NCBI GenBank assembly: GCA_037389465.1
Contig: JAZARR010000197.1
Span: forward strand, 1,308,001-1,372,000
Direction of reading: 5' to 3'
DNA length: 64,000 bases
From: Baylisascaris procyonis
Taxonomy: Eukaryota > Nematoda > Chromadorea > Rhabditida > Ascarididae
How positions within the stretch are numbered: the stretch's first letter is position 1; each line of letters begins with the position of its first letter. Position numbers and translations under genes: made by a program. Shown here piece by piece: positions 36,352 through 49,500 of the stretch. The notes below the pieces were generated by a model. That model worked only from the letters and a program-made list of their open reading frames with translations, was not told where the DNA came from and did not search any database.

Positions 36352-39152
36352 GAAACATACATATACACATGTACAGTTTGGGACGAAATAGGTTCGGCAC
36401 CGAGGAAAATGGTCTTCGGAAAAAGCCCGGGAAAAGCCGGAATTAAAATAGAACACCTGGAAGCAAGAGTCTAATTTTTTCTCAAGGCTACGACTGAAAG
36501 ATTCATCACCTAGTTAAATTATGCACTGTTCCTTTGATTTGGTTAATATCAGAGGCGGTGTTTTTGAAGAAGAAAGGTGATCCAGGAGATTTGGGGAACT
36601 ATCGACCAGAAGCGGTGGAAATAGCGAAGAGTAAGCAGATTTTAGAGCAGTCTATCCATGCATGATCACATCCATGTCCTAAAGCAGTTACTGTGTCAAC
36701 AAAGACGAGGCATACTGTGACGAGGTCTTATTGTGCCTCGCATTCGTTGAATACCGTAATGCATTAGACTCGGTAGAATCAACAGCAACCATAAACGCTT
36801 CGTACGAGGCTAGTGTACACCCCGCATACGCTGACATCACTAAACTCATTAATAAAGGGTGTACGGGCGGCGTTCGCCTCCTCGACGATGTATGTCTTGT
36901 GAAGATCAATAGAGGAGTCCGAGAGGGTGATATTATCACCTCAACGATCTTTACGGTGACCCTGGAAGGAGTATTTGCAAAGATTAACTATCATGGCGGG
37001 ATTATGAATGATGGCGAATTGCTAATTCACCTTCTATTCGCTGATCGTTATGTTGCTATAAACCCTCAAGATCATCAACACGATCTACAGCAACTGGGAA
37101 ATCTCTCCAAGGAAATCGGCCTGGAAATGAATCTCTTTAAGATAAAGTGCATGTGGAATAGCTCTTGCGCAGGAGGTGTAATACGAGTGGATGACGCCGA
37201 AGTTGAGGAAGTGGCGAATTACATCTATCTCAGGCGTCAAATAGATCCGATAATATCCCTGACGGCAAGTTCATAAGAAGACAAAGAGTCGCTTTCATCG
37301 CTTTCGCTTTCAGCAACGATTGCGTTGTGCTAACAGATGAACGGTTGATGATGAATGGGCTGAAGCTAACATCTTCAGGACGATTGTGCTTAGAGCATTG
37401 CTATATGCCTGCGAAACATGGCCCACAACAAAGCGTGACAAACAGAAATTGGCATTAACAGAGAGAGCAAATGAAACAAGGACGTGTGATGTCACCAGGA
37501 TAGACTGGCTAAGCAACGAAGAACTGCTACATAGAACTAGAATAAAGGACTTGGTATTCAAAGATTTACGCAGCAAAATGAAGATGGGCAGGCCAGGTTG
37601 CACGAGAATCTGACAATCACTGAATCTGTCGCATAACAGACTGGATATCACTCGAATGAAAGCGGCCGCGCAGAAAACCGCAAACGAGGTGGGACGAACC
37701 ACTAGTATGGCTCTATGGTCAACGCTGCAAGCAGAAGGCGCAGAATGGAAGCAAGATCGGTATGATCTTGCTTCCATTTTGATCTGGAAGCAACAACATA
37801 GAGTGTAATTTCTACTGAAACTCGACAGATCGGTATGATATTCGATCTCGCAGTTCGCTCATAGGCAAACTTCATAACTTAGCAACAAGTAATAAAATAT
37901 GCTCAATAATGTAATCGTATAAGCAAATCGACTCCTCTCCATGCATCTACGGGAATTCCCGAGCTACAGAATAGTGATTTTCTGCATACGATTGCACGTT
38001 TATATCTTTGTAAGTCTTCCTATGCAGTATTTCCAACCATGCATTACCGACCCCTCTATACAATCCTTCAAGTTGATCCACCAATGTCGACATCAATTAT
38101 ATAAAATTCAAAGTACCTTGGAAGTTGAAGGTATTTGAAAATCAGTGGGATCGTGCTCTCAACACTAGTGACAGATAGAAAATATAATTTTTTAGAATAC
38201 TCTCATAAATGGTCGCTTCGATTAACATTCGACTAAACTATTGTGCAAATTTCTTAATTTATTTAACATAGTTTATTTCGTTCATGTTTTTGTTTCGGTC
38301 CGATGTGTTTAAAAAGTATCAAAGATCATTTAAAATATCTATATAGACGAATCGTAACATATATATATATAAACAAATAACTTACCACATCAATGATACG
38401 TATAAGTGATGCACCAAATTTCACTTGTACTGCGCTGCTAGCGTTTTTCACTGGTCTTACATTCTTATTATAATAATAGAGCAAATCTTCGTACAATTGA
38501 TCCGCATAACGACTGCATTCAATATATTCCACTAAAAATATTGCTAAGCATATACTAGCTTATTCAAAAAAATATCATTTAATCAATAAATTCATTTCAG
38601 TAATTATTTTTTCATTTGCAATTCAATTTGAAAAAAAAAGAAAACAATTTCATAGACTTCTTTCAATAATAACATCGAAATGCTATTCAAGCTGTAATCG
38701 ATGAAATATTTATATTATTCAAACTACTTAGAAACGCCAGATAATTTCTGATCTGTTTGATATTTGAAATTTCTGATAGAACAAATCATTTGATCGTGGT
38801 AGGTAAAATTCGATCTAATTTAAATAGTTTCATTAATTCCATTCATAAAAAAAGGTGACTAAAATGTTTCTTAAAAAGATTTTATAGATGAAAATAGTCT
38901 GAGTCCTCTTTTCAGATATCGAAAATCTTAGGAAAACATATAATTAAAATATACTTTTCATTGTTATCTTCTGAAAATCCGATTGCATTGAAATATTCAA
39001 AAATACGTTTACTGATTTAAAGATACGTTCTCTAGTTCACTTATCTAGGCAATCTCACTATGCTTCCCAAACCCAAATAGGAGGAAAAACAAACCTGAAA
39101 CGACGACGCACAGAAGAAGAGTAGTGAATGTTTTCGCACCCAATGAGCACAT
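20109..39152 (-). CDS. Nicotinic acetylcholine receptor subunit, 12 exons, 522 aa
   Basis: Subunit of a pentameric cation channel gated by acetylcholine at the plasma membrane of nerve or muscle. Exons, 5' to 3' on minus: 39152-39095, 38531-38386, 29366-29322, 28000-27891, 26152-26050, 25784-25686, 25240-25146, 24869-24706, 24051-23829, 21889-21765, 21111-20921, 20318-20109. All phases agree and sum to 1569 nt. Exon 1 is a signal peptide ([19 protein letters not shown]). Then come EQLYEDLL-like helix 1, loop D ([12 protein letters not shown]), loop A ([14 protein letters not shown]), the Cys loop with 13 residues between Cys (exons 5-6), loop B (GGWSYNG), loop C (YPGCC), M1 ([15 protein letters not shown]), M2-M3 (exon 9), an MX helix ([17 protein letters not shown]), an MA helix ([14 protein letters not shown]) and M4 ([13 protein letters not shown]). 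Vicinal Cys make it alpha-type. Intron 9 has a GC donor. Intron 2 holds a collagen gene. An ACR-12-like or levamisole-type identity is only a guess; the subgroup is not assigned. Confidence 0.93.
22444..22490. repeat. (TA)n microsatellite in receptor intron 9
   Basis: About 46 bases of uninterrupted TA dinucleotide, inside the GC-AG intron between the M3 exon and the MX-helix exon of the receptor gene. Confidence 0.97.
25838..25890. repeat. (TA)n microsatellite in receptor intron 5
   Basis: About 53 bases of TA dinucleotide in the short intron that splits the Cys-loop coding sequence, about 55 bases from the exon 6 boundary. Confidence 0.97.
26465..26518. repeat. (TA)n microsatellite in receptor intron 4
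   Basis: About 54 bases of TA dinucleotide. Both strands read as Tyr-Ile repeat frames here, which are not proteins. Confidence 0.97.
30330..30392 (+). repeat. 63-bp dispersed repeat, copy 2
   Basis: About 95 percent identical by eye (60 of 63) to 5587-5649, same orientation. This copy is inside receptor intron 2, about 370 bases upstream of the collagen start. Confidence 0.8.
30741..30759 (+). promoter_or_regulatory. Candidate trans-splice (SL) acceptors of the collagen mRNA
   Basis: Two acceptor-like sites precede the collagen start: TTTCCTTTCTCAG ending at 30743 and TTTTCTCTCAG ending at 30759. The second leaves a 6-base leader before the ATG at 30766. The first would put an out-of-frame ATG immediately after the splice, so the second is preferred. 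Many nematode mRNAs receive a spliced leader at such sites; whether this one does is inference. Confidence 0.45.
30766..36087 (+). CDS. Cuticle collagen, 5 exons, 304 aa, nested in receptor intron
   Basis: Secreted structural collagen of the nematode exoskeleton. Exons 30766-30918, 31690-31817, 32585-32749, 35199-35560, 35981-36087; phases agree and sum to 915 nt. Order: a short cytoplasmic N-terminus and membrane signal-anchor (about residues 10-33, ending LSIPTIYM); a non-helical domain with an SRRQR basic site suited to a subtilisin-like (BLI-4 type) protease; a CSGC cluster; Gly-X-Y block 1; an acidic spacer ending in CVICP; a long Gly-X-Y block 2 with a break around [10 protein letters not shown]; and a C-terminus with YCPSDCGV and a charged tail. 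The short C-terminal exon after a G|GG split codon is required to close the frame. AATAAA follows at 36097-36102. The Cys layout resembles the annular-furrow DPY-type collagens, but the subgroup is not assigned. It lies wholly within intron 2 of the receptor gene, on the opposite strand. Confidence 0.92.
31063..31104. repeat. Hairpin inverted repeat in collagen intron 1
   Basis: Perfect 12-base arms ATTGCAAGAACC and GGTTCTTGCAAT, extended by a wobble position and CTAA/TTAG, enclose a short AT loop. It could be a small stem-loop RNA or the remnant of an inverted-repeat element. Confidence 0.7.
32293..32336. repeat. 21-bp tandem duplication
   Basis: Two adjacent copies of TAATGCTCAGYTGAAGATAT in collagen intron 2, differing at one base. 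Confidence 0.75.
34112..34167. repeat. 29-bp tandem duplication
   Basis: Two near-identical copies containing CAACGAATAATTAAAATATT, in collagen intron 3. Confidence 0.8.
36097..36102 (+). terminator. Putative polyadenylation signal of the collagen gene
   Basis: AATAAA begins 10 bases after the collagen stop codon (36085-36087), giving a very short 3' UTR if used. Confidence 0.5.
36296..36350. repeat. (TA)n microsatellite downstream of the collagen gene
   Basis: About 54 bases of TA dinucleotide, between the collagen gene and the RTE remnant, within receptor intron 2. Confidence 0.97.
36410..37805 (+). mobile_element. Degenerate RTE-like LINE reverse transcriptase remnant
   Basis: Successive frames read as parts of an RTE-type non-LTR reverse transcriptase. 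Near 36418 is [15 protein letters not shown], like the GKAPGPDGI motif. Near 36560 is [15 protein letters not shown]. Then come [13 protein letters not shown] (36740), [13 protein letters not shown] (36916) and LLFADR (37030), where the catalytic box should be (Y/F)ADD. The C-terminal thumb and tail follow: [17 protein letters not shown] near 37400, then fragments like [13 protein letters not shown] near 37670. Frame changes and stops separate these blocks and the catalytic Asp pair is damaged, so it is dead. It sits on the opposite strand inside the receptor gene's largest intron. Confidence 0.82.
37744..37778. repeat. Perfect 15-bp palindromic hairpin at the RTE 3' end
   Basis: AATGGAAGCAAGATC, a 5-base spacer GGTAT, then its exact reverse complement. 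It lies at the end of the recognisable RTE coding remnant. It could be a 3'-terminal stem of the element or an inverted duplication made during insertion. Confidence 0.85.
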
Positions 39153-42100
39153 TCGTTGACTCTTAAGAGTATTAAAAAAAAACGAATGCTCCCTATGATC
39201 AGCTTTGTCTGTACGTTTGTGCAGTTCAATACACCTCGTAATAAAAGGTAGTACGACGATCTTCACAGAAATAGCACTACGTCAGCGCGTTATCCGACAA
39301 CCATCCGCGGGTATTGCATTAACCACTCAACGTTGTTGTGTAGCCTTCTGGAGATAGTGTGACAGCCTTCTGGAAGTAGGTTTAAAATTTTTTTGAAGTG
39401 GTAAGGCAACAAGAATGTCCCGTGAAAACGTTGCTCTGCTCGTTCAATAACAGATCGCAAGCAAGCGAGTGAACAGCCTTTCCAGTGCACTACCTTGCGC
39501 TTAGGCTTGCAGCATTATCGAGGAATCACGAAGCGGCAGCAACAGCTGTTCACTTTGTGGATCTCATTACATCTCCAACTTGTGCACACCCTCATTGTCG
39601 CGCACGATAGCGTCACATCAACGTTTATTCAATTTCATATCATTTCGTTCTCCCACAATTTAAAGATGCAAGGAACGCTGCTGCTATACCAAATTACCAC
39701 TCAACTAATTCTAATTTCAGTCGTCAAAATACTTTTTGTTGCACAAAAACAGCTATTTTACCTTAAAGTTAGTGATTAGTGTTAAGGAATTCAACTTAGA
39801 AGATGGCATGAAGCGTCGAGCTCAAGATTTAGTTCAAGAACGGCTAAATGAATTCTCTAGTGATTTGTTGTTGAGCTGGCCAAACAATTAGCTCTGAAAC
39901 AGTAGACGAAAAATGTGATTTAAAAGTCTAATTTTTTTTGCAACAAAACGCTGATGCGTTCGAAAAGTTTCGCTTATTTCTGATAAGTCGCGCTAAGAAG
40001 CCTGAAACGTTCGATTTTTAGCAGCAACTTGCATTAAAAAAAACCTCAAAGATATAATTTATTTTTAATGAAAACGTTTAATAGTTCGAAAGTAATATTT
40101 TTTAGGGCACATCGTTAAAAAGTTGATGATATACATAATTTATAATACGCTGCTAAAATGTTTAGAATGTTTCATTTTTAATGAATGAGCAAAATGAAAG
40201 CGCAAAATATTTGAGGCGAATTGCTGGCGGTTTGCAAAGTTCAGTGATATGATATGATATTATATGATATTACATGAGATTATATGATTCGTGGAATGTG
40301 TTGTGCTTGAATTCCTGTTTAGTGATCGCTTAAAATTTGAAAAACTTCAATATTTTATCGCAAATCGTTAAAGGATGTTCACATATATTCTTCGAATATC
40401 GATGTTTATTTGCGAAAAAAAAACAGCGAATTTAGTAAAAATGAAGGAAGAATGTCAATTAAATGAAAACAAAAAACGACTTTCAATAAAAGTTTAATTT
40501 TAGAAAAGGTCAAAAATATAAGATTCATACAATTTAACGCTTTATATGGAATAAGATCGGTGGCACGAGCATTTGTGAATAATTTAATACGGCCATAAAT
40601 GACAACATAAGGTGTAATTTCTACTGCGTTTCCGCTATGCGCATCACCAATCAAATGACAAATAACAAATGAGTATTTAAACACACCCTACTGTCATACT
40701 CAAAGTTATTTGTAGAATCGGAAGCTGCAGAGAAACTGTTTTTAAAAAACTAACATTGCTTCCTTCAAAATATATTCATTCTTAACATTATTTAAGTTGA
40801 AATAATACTTAGCAATCTAAAAGTGTGTAGTAATAATATGAACGAATGCATAAATGCGCTCTAAAAACACATCTGAAATATAATCGTCTAATTTTGGTGA
40901 ATGCGCAAATGTTATATTTCTTTTCTAAACCTAATCTCTATTCCCACCAGTCACCTTAGCCTCACGCCTCCTCTTACCACCTCCCCTGCTCCGGCTTCAC
41001 AGACATTTATGACATGTTATTTGTACTGTTTTTCTTGCAACGTATAAAAAAATAAATAAATAAAAAATGTCTGTTAAATAAATGAGTAAATAAATAAATA
41101 AATAAATAAACAAAAGTATAAAAAATGTCTGTTTAGCATAAATAACAAAGAGCAACATAATGATGAGAAAGAAACTGCGAATCATCATTTAATATATCAT
41201 TAACTAATAAAAAGTGTGAATAAAAATAAAAAGGAAGCGATTAAAAGAAAAGAATATCGACTGAGATTAGTGAAACCTTGTTACTAAGTTTACGAATGAC
41301 TTTTAGGACTGAATCAGCGCATACATCCAAAAAATCCAGAGGCTAACTGTATCGTTCGAGAAGAATCGGTAACACATCGTATTTTCCACTAAAACACTAG
41401 AGAAAAATAATATGCGGGCATGTAGTATTGCAACTGATTATCGTTAACCACAATGCGCGAACTGTATGGCGCACTCTAAGTTGGCTATTAAATAGCCCAA
41501 TGTTTCTGCCAATTGTCGCACGTTTCTCACGCTTTCTAGAAAATTTCAAGCATTTGGCTCGATAATGACATGAACATTGTTGATAAAAAACATCTAAACC
41601 ACCCGATTTGTGGCAAGTCAAACCATCCATCTTCTTTCAAAAAAAAAAAAAAATCCACTTCCTTCACTGAAATGGCAAGCTTTGGAAATCTGTCTGTTTT
41701 GCTCACGTTCCACATTCGGTTTGAGAGAATTTAGTTTCTTTTCTCGATGACATCATAAACGGTTGCGAAAGTTTGATTTCGCAATAAAAAAATGGTTAAT
41801 CTATTCAAAAACGTTTCTTCTGTTGTATTTCCTAGTGACTATGAATGGTGATGGCTTTTTCTGCAGGTTTAGACGGTTCTATTTCCTCTCCGAAATTCAC
41901 CGATCGATTTGGAAAATCGATATAGCCCTGTTTTCTCAATGCTTTCAGGAATCAAAAATTTGAAGGAAACTTTTCTTAACATTGCTTCGGGCGTAAAAAT
42001 TTAATTATTCTAAGCCCGCTAAATGATAAGCGCTTGCGAGAAGTTTTATAGAGAAAGTAGTATTGGTTTTATGGATTATCAGAGTCAGGCTGCGATTTCC

Positions 42101-44084
42101 AACCATACAAATTCCTGCACCATTTTAGCCCCAACGATTCGTTTTAATGTTGCGCTGAGTGTGCCCAAACCCTAATTCCAACGTCCCACAATTCGAGAAA
42201 TCTTCAGCATTGAATTGGAAGAGGAACAGAATTTAAGGACGAGGTGGTGCAAGATGATTTCCGTTCGCTGAGTGCAAAAGTCATCAAGTCGTTAAGATGC
42301 ATACGATACACTTAAATAGTGCCTACAAATTAGGTGTCTACATGTATAGGGCCCTTTCATATAAAATGGCAACATTTTTAGTGAACTGACACTTCAGAGA
42401 ATTTCAAACTTCTATTCGATCATATCCTTCAAGCGCTTCAACGCAAAAAAAAAAAACGGAAGAAAACAACATCAACTCCTTCATTTCAAAAATGTAAAAC
42501 ATTCCAATGAGTAATCAATCATCGTTCAAGAAGGTTAAAATGAATGCTAAAGTCGTCGGCTACGTGGCTCGAATGCATAGTCAATCCAATCGATGTCTTC
42601 TTAAGGAATTCCCACGTCATTACGTCATGAGTTGCTTTTAAATGGAGGACGCACCACCTAAATCCCTACACGCACATCACCGACGTCCGAGTCTGCTCTT
42701 CAGGAGTAGTTGGGGTGGAAGTTCGGGGGGGGGGGCGAGAGAGATGGAATTGGAGGGGAAAGTAACGTGAGATCAAGGAATAGCACTAGTTAAGTCTTCA
42801 ATATAACAGCGCAAGAATGTGGCCGATTTGAATTTTAAGTGTAAAGCAGAAGAGTAATAGAAACACGTGGTTTATTCAGGTACATGATATAGATTGTGAC
42901 AGTGAACGACTAGTGGTAGTAATTTGATTGCAAGTTGCCATTGCCAAGTACAGTCTGCTTACCCAATAGCTCCTGGTCTACTAGTGAGAGCACTTCTGGT
43001 TCACTATTGCTAGCCCTATTTAGCATCATTATGCTTTTTATACTAAGTGCTTTTGCAGGATTCACCGCACCTAGTGTCCTTGGTTATCACCACCAATAGT
43101 TCTCAGTGCTATCTACAATCCCAGTTGCTCTTGTTTGCTACCAGTACTGCTTAATACAATTAATAATGCTATTTTCTAGCACTTCCATTACCGCTTCATA
43201 AATAGCCTAGAAAATACTTGTCTTTATAAATCGATCGTATATAAATTACGCTTGAAGTTCAAGAATGCGCGGTTTTCATACCACTAAAATTTGTTGTCTG
43301 CCAACGTAGTCCCGAAATCGCTTTAAACAAGTTCTGTTTATGCAGATGAATCTTGCTTGACCTATTTATGACCTATAACTTTGCTTGATCTATAATTGTG
43401 CTTGATCTTTATATCATTTAGCTCTCGCAGTCAGCTTCTTCCTCTCTTCATTATGCTGGAAAGGTGGAAGAATCGGTAGAATTAAGAACGCATCATTCAT
43501 GTACGGAGCAGTATGGTAATACGCATCAGTGCTAATAATATATTCGCTTTCCTTTTCGTATGTGCACGAAGATGGATTGGCATCGAGCAAAAGGGAAATT
43601 GATTTAGAAAGAAGAGCGGATATACCGATCCAAATGGAGTGTTGAGATCGAAAGAAGAGAGCAAAAGATTCAACTTTTCATTCACGACCGAAACGTTTAT
43701 CGAAACCTTCAATATAGAACATTTTCCATATTACTTTGTAGATACTTTTTCTCTTCTTTTTATTTTCAAAAAAACTGTAGAGTCATGTTGAACTCATTCA
43801 ATACAAAACTTTTCCCTTGATTTCGCATACTATATCTCTAGAATACCAAAAAACTTATTCGACGTCAATGACCGTGGTAAGGGATCAAAAATCGTCACTA
43901 TTAGACCAGCTACATCACTCAGTGTTTATTTGAATTGTTTGCATTATAAAAAGCGTCGTTTCTTGAAATATTTCTATAAGCGATATTGATCAGCAAAATT
44001 TCGAGGATTGGAGGGTGATAAACGGGCTTCGAAAACCTATAAGAACGATAGAAGAAAAGCAGATAGAAAGCGATCGACAATTTT
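39153..44084. other. Intergenic DNA between the receptor and actin genes
   Basis: This holds the presumed promoter of the receptor gene on the minus strand. A possible acceptor TTAATACTCTTAAG lies about a dozen bases upstream of the receptor ATG. Other items are a GATAT-rich simple repeat at 40240-40290, a TAAA-type repeat at about 41050-41115, and an 11-base G run at 42725-42735. No gene is supported on either strand. Confidence 0.5.
40240..40290. repeat. GATAT/TATAT-rich simple repeat
   Basis: Imperfect repeats of TGATATGATAT and TTATATGATATTA type, a short decayed microsatellite. Confidence 0.7.
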
Positions 44085-44090
44085 TTTATT
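44085..44090 (-). terminator. Putative polyadenylation signal of the actin gene
   Basis: AATAAA on the minus strand, about 87 bases after the actin stop codon at 44177-44179. Confidence 0.5.
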
Positions 44091-44176
44091 TGCAGCAGAA
44101 AAGAAGTAAAAGTGATAGTGATGGTCCATGATCGTAGCATCGGTGAATTTCTTTTTCTTCCACATCCGCGCAATTT

Positions 44177-46554
<2,378 letters not shown>

Positions 46555-46584
46555 TTACCTTCAGCTGATTATAATTTGAGTGGC

Positions 46585-46596
46585 ACTGAAATATGA
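46585..46596 (-). promoter_or_regulatory. Candidate trans-splice acceptor of the actin mRNA
   Basis: TTCATATTTCAG on the minus strand leaves a leader of about 34 bases before the actin ATG. It fits the nematode acceptor consensus. It could instead be the acceptor of an unseen 5' non-coding exon. Confidence 0.4.
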
Positions 46597-46599
46597 AAA

Positions 46600-49500
46600 T
46601 TTGAGCATGGGGATTTTATTTACTATTTTTCTACGATTCTGCTATTTTCCACTCTGACGAAACCAAAGATCGAAAATTTTTTACTTCGAATTGCACCTTG
46701 AAATCGATTGCCAAACTTAGAACCCATTTCAATACAGAATTTTCAGCTCTATGGATATATACCTAGCGGACACATATAGATTTGGATTTAATTGCCGGTG
46801 TAAAAAGAGATTCTAAAATATATGGAGGCCTTTTAGAAAAGTAAAAATGTCGGGGATTATGGTCGACAGTATACTTGCTAAGAACAACATTATTAAGATG
46901 GTTGTTGGTAGTGAGTTATTATTGATTCTTATCGATGGATCGATAGATCTTTAGCGATGATTTGCTATCATTGCTGTTGAGCATTAAGTGCACAATGATG
47001 AAAAACAATTAGAGAATTCGACATTTTTGCATATATGCTAATATCATCAGCAAGAAAAACTATGCTTTATGCAGTAATACTTCTTAAGTGGCTCTATATC
47101 TCGAAGTTATCCTTATAGTCTAAAAATTATTGTGCTTTCATCAGTTTTAAAAAAGTACATCATGATATCTCATGTTCTACTGGAGAGAGAAATCAACTGT
47201 GTGCATTTCGCTCATTATCACTATCTCGAATCCTATTGATATAAGTAACTCTGTCAGAATACCTCGTGCGTTTGATTTATTGCCCGAACTTGAATAGTAA
47301 ACCTTTTGTTTCATAGCTTGCTGCAGGTGCTACAATTAGAGGGTGCTGCTCTTCCATTTCCCAGCTAAACTGTATGCAAACACCTTCACTTTGATAAGGA
47401 GTGTGGTGAACAAAATTATCTTTTTAGTACGCTAGTACCAATTCCAGAAAAAGTCTTATAATCAATGAGCAGAAAGGACATTGGACGCTTTGCCACGCCT
47501 CACGGATGGAATATGCTGATAGGTCCCAAACGCACATTTCTTTGCGGAAAGCAATAGAAAATATGTATAGCGCTAATGAGCCATGCGCTAATGACAGGTA
47601 GAAAAAGATATGCGCAAATAACTCGCTTGTAATGGGCTCAGCTGGGCACAATTATTTTATGGACAATTGTGAAGGTGAATAATGACCAGTAGTGACCATT
47701 CTAAGTGAATATATAACTGAATGACCAATAAATAAACAAGTAGGCAAACGATAGCTGTTAATGCATACACTACTGCAAGTTGTGCAATGGAATTCGAAAA
47801 CTTTTGCTCATTTTCGATGAATTACGAGAATAAAAATAATCTGATGATCTTGAAATAATGCACAATCCTCATAAGACTCACTGATGTTGTCTTGCACAAC
47901 TCCACGCTTTCCTTCTTTCTATGCATTTTTTGAAGCAATGAGCGATCGCTAAAGGATTTAGCAGCCTTAAAGGAAATCGCCAAAGAATTTTTGATCCTAC
48001 TGAGGCGACTGTCTCTAAAAGACATGACGCTGAGTAAAAAATTTCTTTGAAATGAAACAATGAGAACAATTTAATACACCCAAGATCCTTTCTGAAAGCT
48101 CTCATACTTAGAAGCATCTAGTTATCAAATTTGTCTCTCCGAGTGATAAAATTTAATGGCAATCTGAGGATTAAACAACCCAAGCAAGAAAATCTTTCAT
48201 ATAATTTGATTCTCTCAACATTACATCCGTTATCTTCACAATCGAAAGCCTTCATCTATGTAATTTTGGTCGCCAACTTACTATCTGACCAAAAAGCACC
48301 AATTTCTCGATGATTTCTTTTTGTGATAGACTCTGCCGTAATAGGCTCTCCAATATGAAAAAGTAAGAATTATACAAGTTCGTATGGAATAATGACTTAT
48401 CGCATGCCAACATGGGCGTCGAATTCTACCTATGTTGATCTTAAAGTTCATGAAAAGAAAACGAAGCAATGAGGTGCACAGCACAACGATAAACAATACA
48501 CCTTAGCGTGAGTAAATGTGGCGCTTTTATTCGTTTCTCCTAACATCACCTGACATCGAATAAAATCTCTAGCAATACAAAATGTTATTTATTCATCTTA
48601 TGGGAAAATATCGCAGAGGTGGGCTTTTCCACGAATTGCTCACGTACAGCAACGGTTACCAGCTATTACAGAGAGGAAAAGAACAACTTAGTGAGCATGT
48701 AAATAATGGAGAGTAATTCACAACGATAGTAGTTAAATCATTTGCAAAGTTGAGAGAAATTGTATAACATTGTCGATTTCACTTCTGAGAATACATTTGC
48801 TTTTTTTTATGTTCTATTGGAGGCGAATAAATCGTTGTTTTTTTTCTTTTCCTCTCGTCTTTCTATGCTGTGAAGTGCCATTTATTTGTTTATCGAACTT
48901 TGAACGCTTTGATTTTTTTTTTTTTGAAATGGTACCTTCTTTATGGATTTTCTAATTCATAATCTATGTTCTATTCAAGTCACTTATGCTAGTAAATGGT
49001 GACGAATAAATATACTATAAAAGGAAAACCTAAAATCATCCAATTATTACTTCTATTATTTGAAATGAATTTAATTAATACAAATTGATAGTTGAAATTT
49101 TACGGCTTATAAGTAAATAAAAATAAAAATAAGTAATCGTGTTACCTAGAAATACGAGAAAATATTTTTTATTAAATTTGTTGATCATTCCTTAATGAAC
49201 TAATATGATGTTTTTATTTCTGTCCTTTCAAACGCAAAATCTACACTTCACTTATTTGTATATCATCGGCTCCTTGAATTACAGTTCAAGAAAAACAAAT
49301 AGCACTGAATTACGAAGCCACAATTTATGTTTTGATGGTATTGCACTCCATTCTACGACACACTGCATATCGTGCAAAACAATTAAGTAGATCAAACTGT
49401 CCTCTACTGATGAAACGCTTTTTGCCAGCTATCTGTCAGTTCAGCCGAAAGATTTCTTTACATATCAACTGCAATATATTGTTGTATTTTTCGATAGAAT

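Noticed and set aside
38386..38512. Alternative start of receptor exon 2 at 38512 (acceptor ATTGAATGCAG)
   Set aside because: It leaves one base where two are needed to join the signal-peptide exon; the acceptor TATTTTTAG giving a start at 38531 keeps phase.
40406..40684. 92-codon frame on minus with protein-like start (GDAHSGNAVEITPY)
   Set aside because: It looked somewhat exon-like, but I could not match a family or find partner exons, so I did not call it.
47424..47651. Hydrophobic 75-codon frame on minus
   Set aside because: Suggestive of membrane helices but without any partner exon or known motif.
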